Source: Brevibacillus brevis (GTDB lineage: Bacteria; Bacillota; Bacilli; Brevibacillales; Brevibacillaceae). Taken from it: 64,000 nt of DNA. The first letter of the stretch is position 1. Every line of letters begins with the position of its first letter. The DNA lies in contig NZ_CP041767.1 in NCBI RefSeq assembly GCF_022026395.1, positions 2,822,501-2,886,500 on the forward strand. Direction: 5' to 3'. The translations under genes and the position numbers were made by a program. Positions 36,254-45,009 of the stretch are shown here, in pieces. The notes below the pieces were generated by a model. The model searched no databases. It had not been told where the DNA came from and saw only the letters and a list, made by a program, of their open reading frames with translations.

Positions 36254-36958
36254 TCACACGAGCTTCAGTACCTCACACAATTCAACCAACCGCCTAACTC
36301 CGTACATCTGATGGCGATTGCGATCGTGAATGCTTCTAATCGCATTCGTCGTCACTTTTTTGGCCTGCTCAATACTTTGATTTTCTACTGCTTGTACAAT
36401 TTCTTTCATGTTTGTTAAAAAATACACCGTATTGCGCAATGTCCGGATAAGCAAAATCTTCCGAATATCCATGGGAGTGAATTGGCGGTAGCCATTCGCA
36501 GGATCTCGTGGCAGTACGAGCAAGCCTTCTTTTTCCCAATGGCGAATCGCAGACGTGGTGACTCCTGTGTAAGCAGCGACTTCACCAATCGTCATGCGAT
36601 CTCGCCACTTTTTGTTAGAAGGCAAGGAGACATCGAGATTTTCCAAAAGTCCGAGTGTTTGGTCTGCTGCGACCTTCTCTTGTTGGAGGGTGGCCTGTTC
36701 TTTATTCACAAGCCAAAAGGCAGCATCCATATCTGCTTTTTGAATCAATCGAAGGACTTCACAGGTGATGGCGACACCGAAGCCGGGGAACATAGCGCGA
36801 AGGCAACGAAAATAGGCAAGATGGCTCTCTGTATAAAGTCGATAGCCATTGTCTGCACGTTCGGGAGCAGGAACGACTCCCCAAGATTCATAATGGCGTA
36901 AAGCACTCGTGCTAATATGTAGCTCGCGAGCGATCTCAATCGGCTTGAAATAAGGCAT
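36254..36958 (-). CDS. Regulator with two MerR-type DNA-binding domains
   Basis: A 234-residue protein with a complete MerR helix-turn-helix at each end of a helical linker. The first is at about 4-75 (FKPIEIARELHISTSALRHYESWGVVPAPERADNGYRLYTE); the second is at about 122-195 (MTIGEVAAYTGVTTSAIRHWEKEGLLVLPRDPANGYRQFT). It lacks a cysteine-rich metal site. ATG 36958 has GGGAGGTG before it. It is divergent from the Hen1-Pnkp RNA repair genes and convergent with the enoyl-CoA hydratase gene, so it may control the RNA repair cassette. Two DNA-binding domains in one chain could bind as a pseudo-dimer. Confidence 0.85.
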   Translation of the reverse strand: MPYFKPIEIARELHISTSALRHYESWGVVPAPERADNGYRLYTESHLAYFRCLRAMFPGFGVAITCEVLRLIQKADMDAAFWLVNKEQATLQQEKVAADQTLGLLENLDVSLPSNKKWRDRMTIGEVAAYTGVTTSAIRHWEKEGLLVLPRDPANGYRQFTPMDIRKILLIRTLRNTVYFLTNMKEIVQAVENQSIEQAKKVTTNAIRSIHDRNRHQMYGVRRLVELCEVLKLV

Positions 36959-36995
36959 CTGACGCACCTCCCGCTGGTTTGTTATCGCGGATTTC

Positions 36996-37024
36996 ACTAT
37001 ACCAAGAACAGCAATTCGAAGCAA
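36996..37024 (-). promoter_or_regulatory. Promoter of the double-MerR gene
   Basis: On this strand TTGCTT and TATAGT are separated by 17 bases, about 40 bases before the start codon. MerR proteins commonly act on such spacers, so autoregulation is possible. Confidence 0.5.
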
Positions 37025-37137
37025 ATAATCCTGTCATTTTTGGGAAGTCGCCATACTTTTACCCTGTTCAGCATGGGATGGAAAGGCGAATATTGTCAGT
37101 AGATATTCATACTTCTTTTCCAGAGGTGAGACAACGT

Positions 37138-38403
37138 ATGGCCATTGTTCAGCTACGCTCAGAGAACCCGGATTTTTCGTTCATGATCAAGAAAAATCCA
37201 AATTCCGGGCTGAGTTTACGATCTATTCGAAAAGGCATCGCTTACGGGTGGTTTTCCAATACGGATACATACAACGTTTACTTTAAAGATGCAGAAAATG
37301 AGGTTTCCTACAAACAATCGGAACAGGAGCATTTTGAATATTTGAATGTCTCCCGGTACAATACACCCTTGTTTCCGTTAAATGCGATTAATGAATTTTT
37401 TTCCGCTTCGATGAAGCAACACGACGAGCGGGATGCTGAAGGGTATGAGCATGTTTTTTTCATCAACATGATACACATCGAACGCCTGCTTTATCTGACT
37501 TTTTTTGAGAAGCACCTCAAGGATTTCACCTTTGAACTCAAGCACCACGCCGATAAAAGCTACGCTCTGACCATCACAACGAGAACGAGTCTGCATCAGC
37601 TTCTCCATGTCGTAAGCGTGCTCTGTCTATTCTTGAGTATGTTTGGAAAAGAGTACATCGATATATCCGATAACATCCTGGATAAATACATCAAAAGCAT
37701 CCATGTCATCGACGCACCTTTTTACATACGAAGCCTGTTCGCACGCAACTTCCTGACAACCAGAGATCGCTATCGCAAGTATAAGACCGAGATCGAGAAG
37801 ACAAGCCGCTACCCCATTCAATTGGAGTATGGCAGCACTGGTTTGCAGAGAAGGAACTACATCGCGAGTAAGCTTCCTTTTACCAAATCGATTGTGGATA
37901 TCGGATGCGGAGAAGGCTTTTATGCGATTCCGTTTGCTACCAAGCTGCCACAGTATTACTATGCCATCGATATCGATGAACAATCATTGGAAGTAGTCAG
38001 ACGCAGGGCAGAGGAAAAAGAAATCTCGAATCTCATTTTGTTCCGCTCGCTTGATCAGTTTTTACAGGATTACAACGGTGAACAGGTAGATGTCATTTTG
38101 ACTGAGGTCATTGAGCATATGAGCAAAGAGGAAGCGCGAGCGCTCATTAAGCAAATCTGCAGTCTATTGGATTTTGACCATCTTATCATTACAACGCCCA
38201 ACGCGGATTTTAATCAGTTCTACGAGCTGGAAGGCTATCGCCACGACGATCATAAATGGGAAATGGGACAAGAAGAGTTCCAGGCATGGATGACCGAGAT
38301 CATGGAAGAAGCCGGGGTAGAGGGGCAATTTGTATCTATTGGTGACGGCGTAAACGACATCCATACCACGCAAGGCGTCATTCTCCAGAGGAAGGGGGCG
38401 TAA
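37138..38403 (+). CDS. hen1: 3'-terminal RNA ribose 2'-O-methyltransferase Hen1
   Basis: A 421-residue bacterial Hen1. The N-terminal Hen1-L domain (about 1-200) activates its partner Pnkp; the C-terminal methyltransferase has SAM motif VDIGCGEGFY (about 253-262), the metal-site set ExxEH in EVIEHM (E323, E326, H327) and a later His in RHDDHKWE. It methylates the 2'-OH at the 3' end of cleaved RNA before ligation, so the repaired site resists re-cleavage. ATG 37138 is preferred because AGAGGTGAG lies seven bases before it; the frame is open further upstream (ATG 37075) without a site. pnkp starts two bases after its stop. Confidence 0.9.
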   Translation: MAIVQLRSENPDFSFMIKKNPNSGLSLRSIRKGIAYGWFSNTDTYNVYFKDAENEVSYKQSEQEHFEYLNVSRYNTPLFPLNAINEFFSASMKQHDERDAEGYEHVFFINMIHIERLLYLTFFEKHLKDFTFELKHHADKSYALTITTRTSLHQLLHVVSVLCLFLSMFGKEYIDISDNILDKYIKSIHVIDAPFYIRSLFARNFLTTRDRYRKYKTEIEKTSRYPIQLEYGSTGLQRRNYIASKLPFTKSIVDIGCGEGFYAIPFATKLPQYYYAIDIDEQSLEVVRRRAEEKEISNLILFRSLDQFLQDYNGEQVDVILTEVIEHMSKEEARALIKQICSLLDFDHLIITTPNADFNQFYELEGYRHDDHKWEMGQEEFQAWMTEIMEEAGVEGQFVSIGDGVNDIHTTQGVILQRKGA

Positions 38404-38405
38404 CG

Positions 38406-40991
38406 ATGCTGTTACAGACACAGGTTCATACGATTTTCATGCTCGTCGGTCCCACCGAATGTGGGAAAACGACTTTTGCCAAGGAAGTACTCATGCCAAA
38501 TCTTTCATTCGAAGATGAACAAAAAAACGTAAAAGCAAATGTCCAATACATTTCCTCGGACAGCATTCGCCAGGAATTGCTGGGCTATGATTACGACAAG
38601 TATGATCAGGTGATGCTGGAGGCTAGTGAGCAGGCTTTTCAGCTCCTGTTTGAAAAGCTGCGCTTGGTGACTTCGTTTCCGATCAACGCCGAATTCGTGG
38701 TTGTCGATACAACAGGGCTAGCGGAAGACTTCCGCTCGAAAGTCCGCGACATTGCAGCCGAGAACAATTACCGCTTGGAAGTGATCCTCTTTGATTATCG
38801 CAATCGGGAAGATTACTACGCATCTGAACGGTCGAAAAAACTGATTACCAACCATATTCTCCGTCTAAAGCAAGAAGTGCTCCGGGCATTGTCCAAAGAA
38901 GGGTACCACAACATTCACAGGATACGGCACAAAGATTTTTATGCAATAGCTGATGGGATGGCAAATCCTCTATATGAGGTCGTGATCGAAAATAAGGATG
39001 CCTATCTGGCTACGATCCTTCCCAAAGATCAAACATACATCATCATCGGAGACGTTCACGAATGCGTCCATGAGTTAAAAGGTCTTCTGCAAACCTACGG
39101 ATTCAAGCTGGGGGACAATCGTCTCATCTCGACTGACAAGGTGCAGCATACCAAAATCATCATAGCAGGAGACTGGATCGACAAAGGAGCGCAAACGAGG
39201 GAGATCATCGAGTTTTTATATACGAATCAAGAGTATTTCTTGTTTGTTCTCGGGAATCACGAAAATTTTGTCTACAAGTACCTGCGCAAGGAACTAAAAG
39301 GGGTAGACCCACAGCTACTGGATACTTATTTTGATTCCATACACGTCCTGGAAAAAGACGCCGAATTAACTGAGAGGTTCAATCACCTGTATACGCTCGC
39401 TCAGCCGTTTTATCGATCGAACGCACTGACTGGCCCGTCCTATTATGTCACACACGCGCCCTGCAAAAAGAAGTATATCGGAAAGCTTGATGCGAATTCG
39501 ATGCGACGCCAACGCAATTTTCGGATAGACCGAACAGCTTCATTGGAAGAGCAACTCGCATTTTTGACGGTTGAAGCAGTAAGTAACCATCCCTACCATA
39601 TTTTTGGGCATATTGCGGCTCAAAAAGCGTTTCGCTTGAAAAACAAGCTTCATCTCGATACCGGATGTGTGCACGGAAATGCTTTGACCTCTGTCGTGAT
39701 CGCACACAAGCCGTTTTTCAAATCGTTTCAGTCTGAGCATCGGGTGATGACTGAGGAGTTGCCGATCTTGTTCCACGCTGAAAAACAAGTATCCATAGGA
39801 GATTTGGAAGAGGAAGAACTTCGTCGACTCCGTTACTGCTCGCAAAACAAGGTCAATTTTATTTCTGGAACGATGCCTCCCGCGGATACGAATGCGGCGA
39901 CTCAGGAATTGGAGTCGTTGAAGGCGGGGCTAGACTATTTTGCGAGTCGAGGCGTTCATCAAGTCGTGTTGCAGCCAAAATACATGGGTTCGCGATGCAA
40001 TCTCTATCTCCATCATGAGCGCGACAAATGCTTTGCGATCAGCAGAAACGGTTATGCCATCAATCAGGTTGATTTGACACCGATTTATGACAGTCTATAT
40101 GCAAGGTTCCGCACGTACATGGAGCAAAATGAAATTGCGATGCTCATCCTGGATGGTGAATTGTTGCCGTGGAGTGCAATTGGGAAGGGCTTGATCGAAA
40201 AGCAGTTCAAACCAATTGAATCCGCGTTGCGGAGTGAATTTGCATTTTTGCAGGAAAACGGTTTTGAAGAGGCGCTTCAGCAACTCATTCACAGCTATGA
40301 CGAGAGCGGATTCGAAAAAGACCAGTTCCATCTATCCAAGAGTGCACTCACGGAAAAATTCGGCGCGAGCTTGTATCAAAACTATAAGTATGTGCGAGAA
40401 ATCAAAGAGAGCTACGTTTCTGTCGCCGAGCATTTGGAGGCCTATCACATTTACCAAAAACAGATGGAGCTCTATGCAGGAGAAGGGGAGCTTGCCTACA
40501 AGCCTTTTACGATTCTAAAGACCGTCTATTTGAATGGGGACGAGCAATTGCCCGATTGGAAAACATCCGATATGTATCGCTTTGTCAATGACGATCATTT
40601 TCTCACTATCGATTTGTCTGAGCCGAATGCGTATGAAGAAGCGGCTCGTTACTTTTCCACGATTACAATGGAAAACAAGATGGAAGGCGTCGTGATCAAG
40701 CCAGAGCTGATCAATCAGAAGGTCGTTCCTGCCATGAAGGTACGCAATCCGGAGTACTTGTCGATTATTTATGGCTACGACTACCGATTCCCACACAAAT
40801 ACCGCAAGCTTTTCCATCAGAAAAATATTACGCAAAAACTCAAGACTTCCATGCAGGAGCATAGGCTGGGTGAGCGGATGCTTGGTTTCAAATTCGCCGA
40901 TATTTCTCCAGAAAATACGGAGTATCAAAAAGTAGTCGCAACGATGCTCTTTGAAGTGGCGAAGGAAAAAGAGATCGATCCACGATTGTAA
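38406..40991 (+). CDS. pnkp: Polynucleotide kinase-phosphatase-ligase Pnkp (RNA repair)
   Basis: An 861-residue trifunctional RNA repair enzyme. Residues 1-170 form the 5'-kinase with P-loop GPTECGKTTF (15-24) and Asp52 (SSDSIR). Residues about 210-435 form the 2',3'-phosphatase of the metallophosphoesterase fold (GDVHE at 215-219, GDWIDKG at 255-261, GNHE at 283-286). The C-terminal part is a ligase-type adenylyltransferase with nucleophile Lys525 in KYMGSR. Together with Hen1 it heals and seals tRNAs or other RNAs cut by ribotoxins. Length and domain order are normal for the family. The hen1-pnkp pair ends with a strong terminator. Confidence 0.95.
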   Translation: MLLQTQVHTIFMLVGPTECGKTTFAKEVLMPNLSFEDEQKNVKANVQYISSDSIRQELLGYDYDKYDQVMLEASEQAFQLLFEKLRLVTSFPINAEFVVVDTTGLAEDFRSKVRDIAAENNYRLEVILFDYRNREDYYASERSKKLITNHILRLKQEVLRALSKEGYHNIHRIRHKDFYAIADGMANPLYEVVIENKDAYLATILPKDQTYIIIGDVHECVHELKGLLQTYGFKLGDNRLISTDKVQHTKIIIAGDWIDKGAQTREIIEFLYTNQEYFLFVLGNHENFVYKYLRKELKGVDPQLLDTYFDSIHVLEKDAELTERFNHLYTLAQPFYRSNALTGPSYYVTHAPCKKKYIGKLDANSMRRQRNFRIDRTASLEEQLAFLTVEAVSNHPYHIFGHIAAQKAFRLKNKLHLDTGCVHGNALTSVVIAHKPFFKSFQSEHRVMTEELPILFHAEKQVSIGDLEEEELRRLRYCSQNKVNFISGTMPPADTNAATQELESLKAGLDYFASRGVHQVVLQPKYMGSRCNLYLHHERDKCFAISRNGYAINQVDLTPIYDSLYARFRTYMEQNEIAMLILDGELLPWSAIGKGLIEKQFKPIESALRSEFAFLQENGFEEALQQLIHSYDESGFEKDQFHLSKSALTEKFGASLYQNYKYVREIKESYVSVAEHLEAYHIYQKQMELYAGEGELAYKPFTILKTVYLNGDEQLPDWKTSDMYRFVNDDHFLTIDLSEPNAYEEAARYFSTITMENKMEGVVIKPELINQKVVPAMKVRNPEYLSIIYGYDYRFPHKYRKLFHQKNITQKLKTSMQEHRLGERMLGFKFADISPENTEYQKVVATMLFEVAKEKEIDPRL

Positions 40992-40994
40992 ATG

Positions 40995-41033
40995 AAAAAC
41001 GAGAAGCCGCTACTACACAGGCTTCTCGTTTTT
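40995..41033. terminator. Bidirectional terminator between pnkp and the AGCS gene
   Basis: AAAAACGAGAAGCC and GGCTTCTCGTTTTT make a perfect 14-bp stem with an 11-base loop. Confidence 0.95.
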
Positions 41034-41043
41034 ATTCGTTGCG

Positions 41044-42459
41044 TTATTTGTTGGAGGAAGGCGTAGCATTATCCCAGGCTTCAATATTATTGAGACCTTC
41101 AATACTGTCCTTGTAGAACACAGGGTCTTTTCCTGCCTTTTTCTGTTTCAAATAATCATGTAGCGCAGCATAGGCGACTTTTGACAACATGGCAATTGCA
41201 ATCAGGTTGACAATGACCATCAAGCCCATGAACAAATCGGCCAAATCCCATACGAGCTGTACCTTTGCCACTGATCCGAACAACACCATAGCGAGTACAC
41301 TCAAACGATACAGCAATAGCCAAGCTTTGCTTGTTTTCAAAAACTCGATGTTGGTCTCGCCGTAGTAGTAGTTACCAATCAATGTACTGAAGGCGAACAG
41401 GAATACCATAATGGCAAGGAAGCCGGACGCCCAAGAACCAATATGAATGCTCAGTGCTGCTTGGGACAGCTCAATGCCACTCAATCCTTGTTGCGTGTAC
41501 GCGCCGGACAGCAAAATGATGAAAGCTGTGCTTGTACAGATCACGAGGGTATCGAATAGAACACCGAATGCCTGAATCAGACCTTGCTTCACTGGATGGC
41601 TTGTCGTTGCCGTTGCCGCAGCATTCGGCGCACTACCCATACCTGCTTCGTTCGAGAACAATCCTCGCTTGATGCCGTGCATGAGCGCTGCACCCAGAGA
41701 ACCACCTGCGATTTGTTCGAAGCCGAACGCGTTTTTCACAATCAACGCGATCAGTGCAGGCATCTCGGTGATGTTCATCAACACGATAAACAGCGCCATC
41801 CCGATGTACAATACAGCCAATACAATTACAATGTACTCAGACATTTTCGCAATGCGCTTTACGCCGCCGAAAATGATCGCTGCAAATGCGATCGTCATGA
41901 TGATACCCAGTATCAAACGATCTGTCCCAAACGAATTTTCAAAAGCAATCGTGATCGTGTTGGATTGCACTGCGTTAAATACGAGACCAAACGAAAGGGT
42001 GATGAGGACAGCAAACAGCGCGCCCATCCAACGTTTGTTCAGGCCTTTTTCCATGTAGTAAGCCGGACCGCCACGAAAACCGCTCTTATCCTTGATTTTA
42101 TAAATCTGAGCGAGCGTACTCTCAACAAAACTGGATGCCGAACCGATAATCGCGATGACCCACATCCAGAATACGGCGCCAGGACCACCTAGAGCAATGG
42201 CAATGGCAATTCCTGTAATGTTCCCTGTGCCGACACGCGCGGCCATACTAATAGCGAAAGCTTGAAAAGGGGAGATGCCACCGTCGTCTTTCGCTCGTCC
42301 TTCTTTAATGGAACGGATCATTTCCGGCAACATACGTACTTGCAAAAATTTACCCCGGTAGGTAAAGAACAAGCCTAACGCGATGAGCATGATAATGATA
42401 ATATAGGACCACAAAAAATCGTTTATAGAAGTTGTTACATCCAGTAGGAATTGTTGCAT
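41044..42459 (-). CDS. AGCS family sodium:amino acid symporter, probably glutamine
   Basis: A 471-residue membrane protein of the alanine or glycine:cation symporter family, with about ten or eleven helices. Typical segments are SMAARVGTGNITGIAIAIALGGPGAVFWMW, FRGGPAYYMEKGL and RGLFSNEAGMGSAPNAAATA. It lies 43 bases downstream of the glutaminase gene on the same strand, the arrangement of glsA-glnT in B. subtilis, so glutamine is the likely substrate. GAGGTGACAC precedes the ATG. The short gap and lack of a terminator suggest co-transcription with the glutaminase. Confidence 0.9.
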   Translation of the reverse strand: MQQFLLDVTTSINDFLWSYIIIIMLIALGLFFTYRGKFLQVRMLPEMIRSIKEGRAKDDGGISPFQAFAISMAARVGTGNITGIAIAIALGGPGAVFWMWVIAIIGSASSFVESTLAQIYKIKDKSGFRGGPAYYMEKGLNKRWMGALFAVLITLSFGLVFNAVQSNTITIAFENSFGTDRLILGIIMTIAFAAIIFGGVKRIAKMSEYIVIVLAVLYIGMALFIVLMNITEMPALIALIVKNAFGFEQIAGGSLGAALMHGIKRGLFSNEAGMGSAPNAAATATTSHPVKQGLIQAFGVLFDTLVICTSTAFIILLSGAYTQQGLSGIELSQAALSIHIGSWASGFLAIMVFLFAFSTLIGNYYYGETNIEFLKTSKAWLLLYRLSVLAMVLFGSVAKVQLVWDLADLFMGLMVIVNLIAIAMLSKVAYAALHDYLKQKKAGKDPVFYKDSIEGLNNIEAWDNATPSSNK

Positions 42460-42502
42460 CGTGTCACCTCGGAGTTTGTTATGAATGTTTCCTTAGTATT
42501 CT

Positions 42503-43465
42503 CTAAAAAATTGTTACATCCCATTCGTGAGCCATATGTTTTAACAAAGAAACGCCCGCTACACTATTTCCACAACCGTCAATGGAAGGTCCGAAAATAC
42601 CGATTCCACAGCCATCTTGAAACGGTGAATGTGGTTTGCGGTTAGGAGGAACCAGCGTCATGATACCGCCTGATACGCCACTTTTTGCTGGCAAGCCAAC
42701 ATTCGCCGCAAATTTGCCCGATGCATCGTACATGCCGCAGGTGAGCATCAGTGCTTTGGCTAAACGGACGACATCTTTCGGGAGAACTTGTTCGTTGCGC
42801 AGAGGATGGAAGCCGTCGAGTGCCAACAGGAGACCAATCAAGGCGATTTGCTCGGTAGTTACTTCAATCGAGCATTGCGTCAGATAAACCTCCAAAGCCT
42901 CTTCTACTTCGCAGGCCAGATAGCCTGTATCCTTTAAATAATGGGCGAGTGCCCGGTTTCTGTGAGAGTTTTCCCATTCGGAAAGAAACACTTCCTCGTT
43001 CACCATTGGCGTGACACCTGTGATTTTACTGAAAAATGCATACAAGTAGCGCAGCTTATGATCCGGTGATTGACCAGGGAGGAGTGAAGAGGTCGTAATT
43101 GCTCCCGCATTGATCATCGGATTAAAAGGCTTACCTGGCTTGTTCATTTCCAGTCGGATAATGGAGTTGAATGCATCTCCAGTCGGTTCTACATCCACCC
43201 GATCCAACACGTAAGGGATGCCATGGTAGCAGCAAACAGCAATAAAACTGATGACTTTGGAAATACTTTGCATCGTAAAAGGAACTTCCCAGTCACCCGC
43301 GGTGTGCATTTTTCCTGTAGGCTCGATGATACAAATCCCTAACTGATTCGGATCCGTTCTGTACAAGGCAGGGATATAACTGGCACATTTTCCTTCTGAT
43401 GCCTTGGAACGATATTGTTCCACCCATTGCTCTAATTCATCCACGAGTAAAACCTGTTGAATCAA
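42503..43465 (-). CDS. glsA: Glutaminase A
   Basis: A 320-residue glutaminase of the serine beta-lactamase-like fold, which releases ammonia from glutamine. The catalytic SxxK is in QSISKV (about S67 and K70), with NPMINAGAI, a conserved Tyr in the YxxxxS-type helix and the C-terminal SGVSGGIMTLVPP and GCGNSVAGV. Both start choices are TTG; TTG 43465 follows GGGGGG by about seven bases and is preferred over TTG 43480. A GlnL-type direct repeat lies about 105 bases upstream, and the GlnK/GlnL pair is encoded divergently, so glutamine-induced expression is likely. Confidence 0.92.
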   Translation of the reverse strand: MIQQVLLVDELEQWVEQYRSKASEGKCASYIPALYRTDPNQLGICIIEPTGKMHTAGDWEVPFTMQSISKVISFIAVCCYHGIPYVLDRVDVEPTGDAFNSIIRLEMNKPGKPFNPMINAGAITTSSLLPGQSPDHKLRYLYAFFSKITGVTPMVNEEVFLSEWENSHRNRALAHYLKDTGYLACEVEEALEVYLTQCSIEVTTEQIALIGLLLALDGFHPLRNEQVLPKDVVRLAKALMLTCGMYDASGKFAANVGLPAKSGVSGGIMTLVPPNRKPHSPFQDGCGIGIFGPSIDGCGNSVAGVSLLKHMAHEWDVTIF

Positions 43466-43571
43466 CGCCTGTCCCCCCAAAAATCGAATACACTGCTCTT
43501 ACGCGAAGTGGATGAGAAAGCGCTTCCATGCTTCGCGAAAATACATATAATGATCACTTTACAACCACCCT

Positions 43572-43587
43572 ACAAAATAAAACAAAA
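43572..43587 (-). promoter_or_regulatory. GlnL-type direct repeat upstream of glsA
   Basis: On this strand the sequence is TTTTGT-TTTA-TTTTGT, an exact match to the TTTTGT-N4-TTTTGT repeat known for GlnL (YcbB) upstream of the B. subtilis glsA-glnT genes. It lies between glsA and the divergent sensor kinase gene. Confidence 0.75.
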
Positions 43588-43688
43588 ACTCACAGATTGT
43601 TTCATGAGAGTTTCACATTTTTTTTTACTTGTCCGATATGCGTATCCTCGGTAAAAATAGATAAGGGCATCAAGAAACAACATGGGAA

Positions 43689-45005
43689 GTGAAAGGCGTG
43701 CGTGTTCAGACACAAGTAAAACGAGATTGGTATATATTGGTGCTCATGCTGATTACGGTGCCATTGGCAGGGGAGTTGAAATTTTATCCCGTCAATGAGA
43801 CTTTTCGAATTAGCTTTGGAGCTCCTACCTTTTTCTTCTTTTTATTATTGTTTCAACGAATTCCATCTGTTCTCGCTGGCTTTTTGACGGGGATTACGGT
43901 CGTATGCTTCCGGGTTGTGATGGACCTCATCGCCGGGAATCATACAGCATGGGAGGCTTCTCTCCAAGCGCATTATTCTAGCTTTTTCTTTTATTTCGCT
44001 TATTGTGTTCTGTTTTACTTAACCGGAGTACGTCATTTTCACAACAGGACGATTTTGGTTGGATTAATGGGAATGGTCATCGAGGTATTGGCTGACCTCA
44101 TTGAGTTTCTCTCGCAACATGTACTGCTGGATACCGTCCTCACATGGGGAGCGGTGCAAGAAATGCTCGTCATCGCTCTGTCCCACAGCTTTATCGTGAT
44201 CAGTTTTCTCAACATGATGAAGCTGTACGAAGCACAGTCGCGCGAGCAACAGACAAGAAAACAGAACGAACACATCCTGATGCTGATATCAAACTTGTAT
44301 GAGGAATCGATTCATTTGAAAAAAACATTGCAAAATGCCGAGAGTATTAGTATGAAGTCTTTCGAGCTATACCAAGGCTTGCAGGAGCTCCATAAGGAAC
44401 AGGTGGTCACGAATGTAGAGAGCTTTGCCAAGAAAGCCTTGATTGTTGCAGGCGAGGTTCACGAGATTAAAAAGGATAATCAACGCATTTTTGCAGGGCT
44501 GCACAAGCTGATTTCCGATGAAAGCCTTACGGATTACATGGACATCCATCAGCTCGTGGACATTATCAGACGAAGCAATATGAAGTATGCGACTTTGTTG
44601 GAGAAGGACATACAGATAACAGCTTCCATTACGGGGACACATCCGCTCTACCATGTTTTCATGATGCTTTCCCTGATCAATAATCTGGTGGCAAATGCAG
44701 TGGAAGCTATCCAGCAAACAGGAGCCATTTCCATTGAAATTGATCGGATTGGGGATCATGTGGAAATCAAAATCAACGATGACGGGCCGGGAGTACCTCC
44801 ACGGAGAAAAGCTTTATTATTCAAGCCTGGCTTTACTACGAAATACGATCAAACCGGCAACCCCTCTACAGGGATCGGACTGTCTTATGTACAACAATTG
44901 GTAGAACAATGGCAAGGGGAAATCTCCCTACAGGATGGAGTAGATGGGAAGGGGACGACATTTCTCATGCGAATACCAATTGATCCGATAACGAAGAAAG
45001 AGTGA
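43689..45005 (+). CDS. glnK: Glutamine sensor histidine kinase, GlnK (YcbA)-like
   Basis: A 438-residue membrane sensor kinase. The first 180 residues contain five to six hydrophobic segments without a large extracellular domain; a coiled linker follows (about 190-240), then a dimerisation region and a C-terminal HATPase domain with NLVANAVEAI (N box), NDDGPGV (G1) and STGIGLSYV (G2). The phosphoacceptor is probably the His in GEVHEIKKDNQ, as in the DcuS/CitA/GlnK group. Start is GTG 43689; GTG 43698 with GGGAAG upstream is equally possible. It is encoded four bases before its response regulator and is divergent from glsA. Confidence 0.85.
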   Translation: MKGVRVQTQVKRDWYILVLMLITVPLAGELKFYPVNETFRISFGAPTFFFFLLLFQRIPSVLAGFLTGITVVCFRVVMDLIAGNHTAWEASLQAHYSSFFFYFAYCVLFYLTGVRHFHNRTILVGLMGMVIEVLADLIEFLSQHVLLDTVLTWGAVQEMLVIALSHSFIVISFLNMMKLYEAQSREQQTRKQNEHILMLISNLYEESIHLKKTLQNAESISMKSFELYQGLQELHKEQVVTNVESFAKKALIVAGEVHEIKKDNQRIFAGLHKLISDESLTDYMDIHQLVDIIRRSNMKYATLLEKDIQITASITGTHPLYHVFMMLSLINNLVANAVEAIQQTGAISIEIDRIGDHVEIKINDDGPGVPPRRKALLFKPGFTTKYDQTGNPSTGIGLSYVQQLVEQWQGEISLQDGVDGKGTTFLMRIPIDPITKKE

Positions 45006-45009
45006 GAAG

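Noticed and set aside
38406-40991. Pnkp as three separate genes or a gene fusion artefact
   Set aside because: Kinase, phosphatase and ligase modules in this order in one chain of about 850 residues are normal for bacterial Pnkp.
41584-42192. Open frame antisense to the AGCS symporter, Arg/Cys-rich
   Set aside because: Shadow of a membrane protein gene; no initiation signal.
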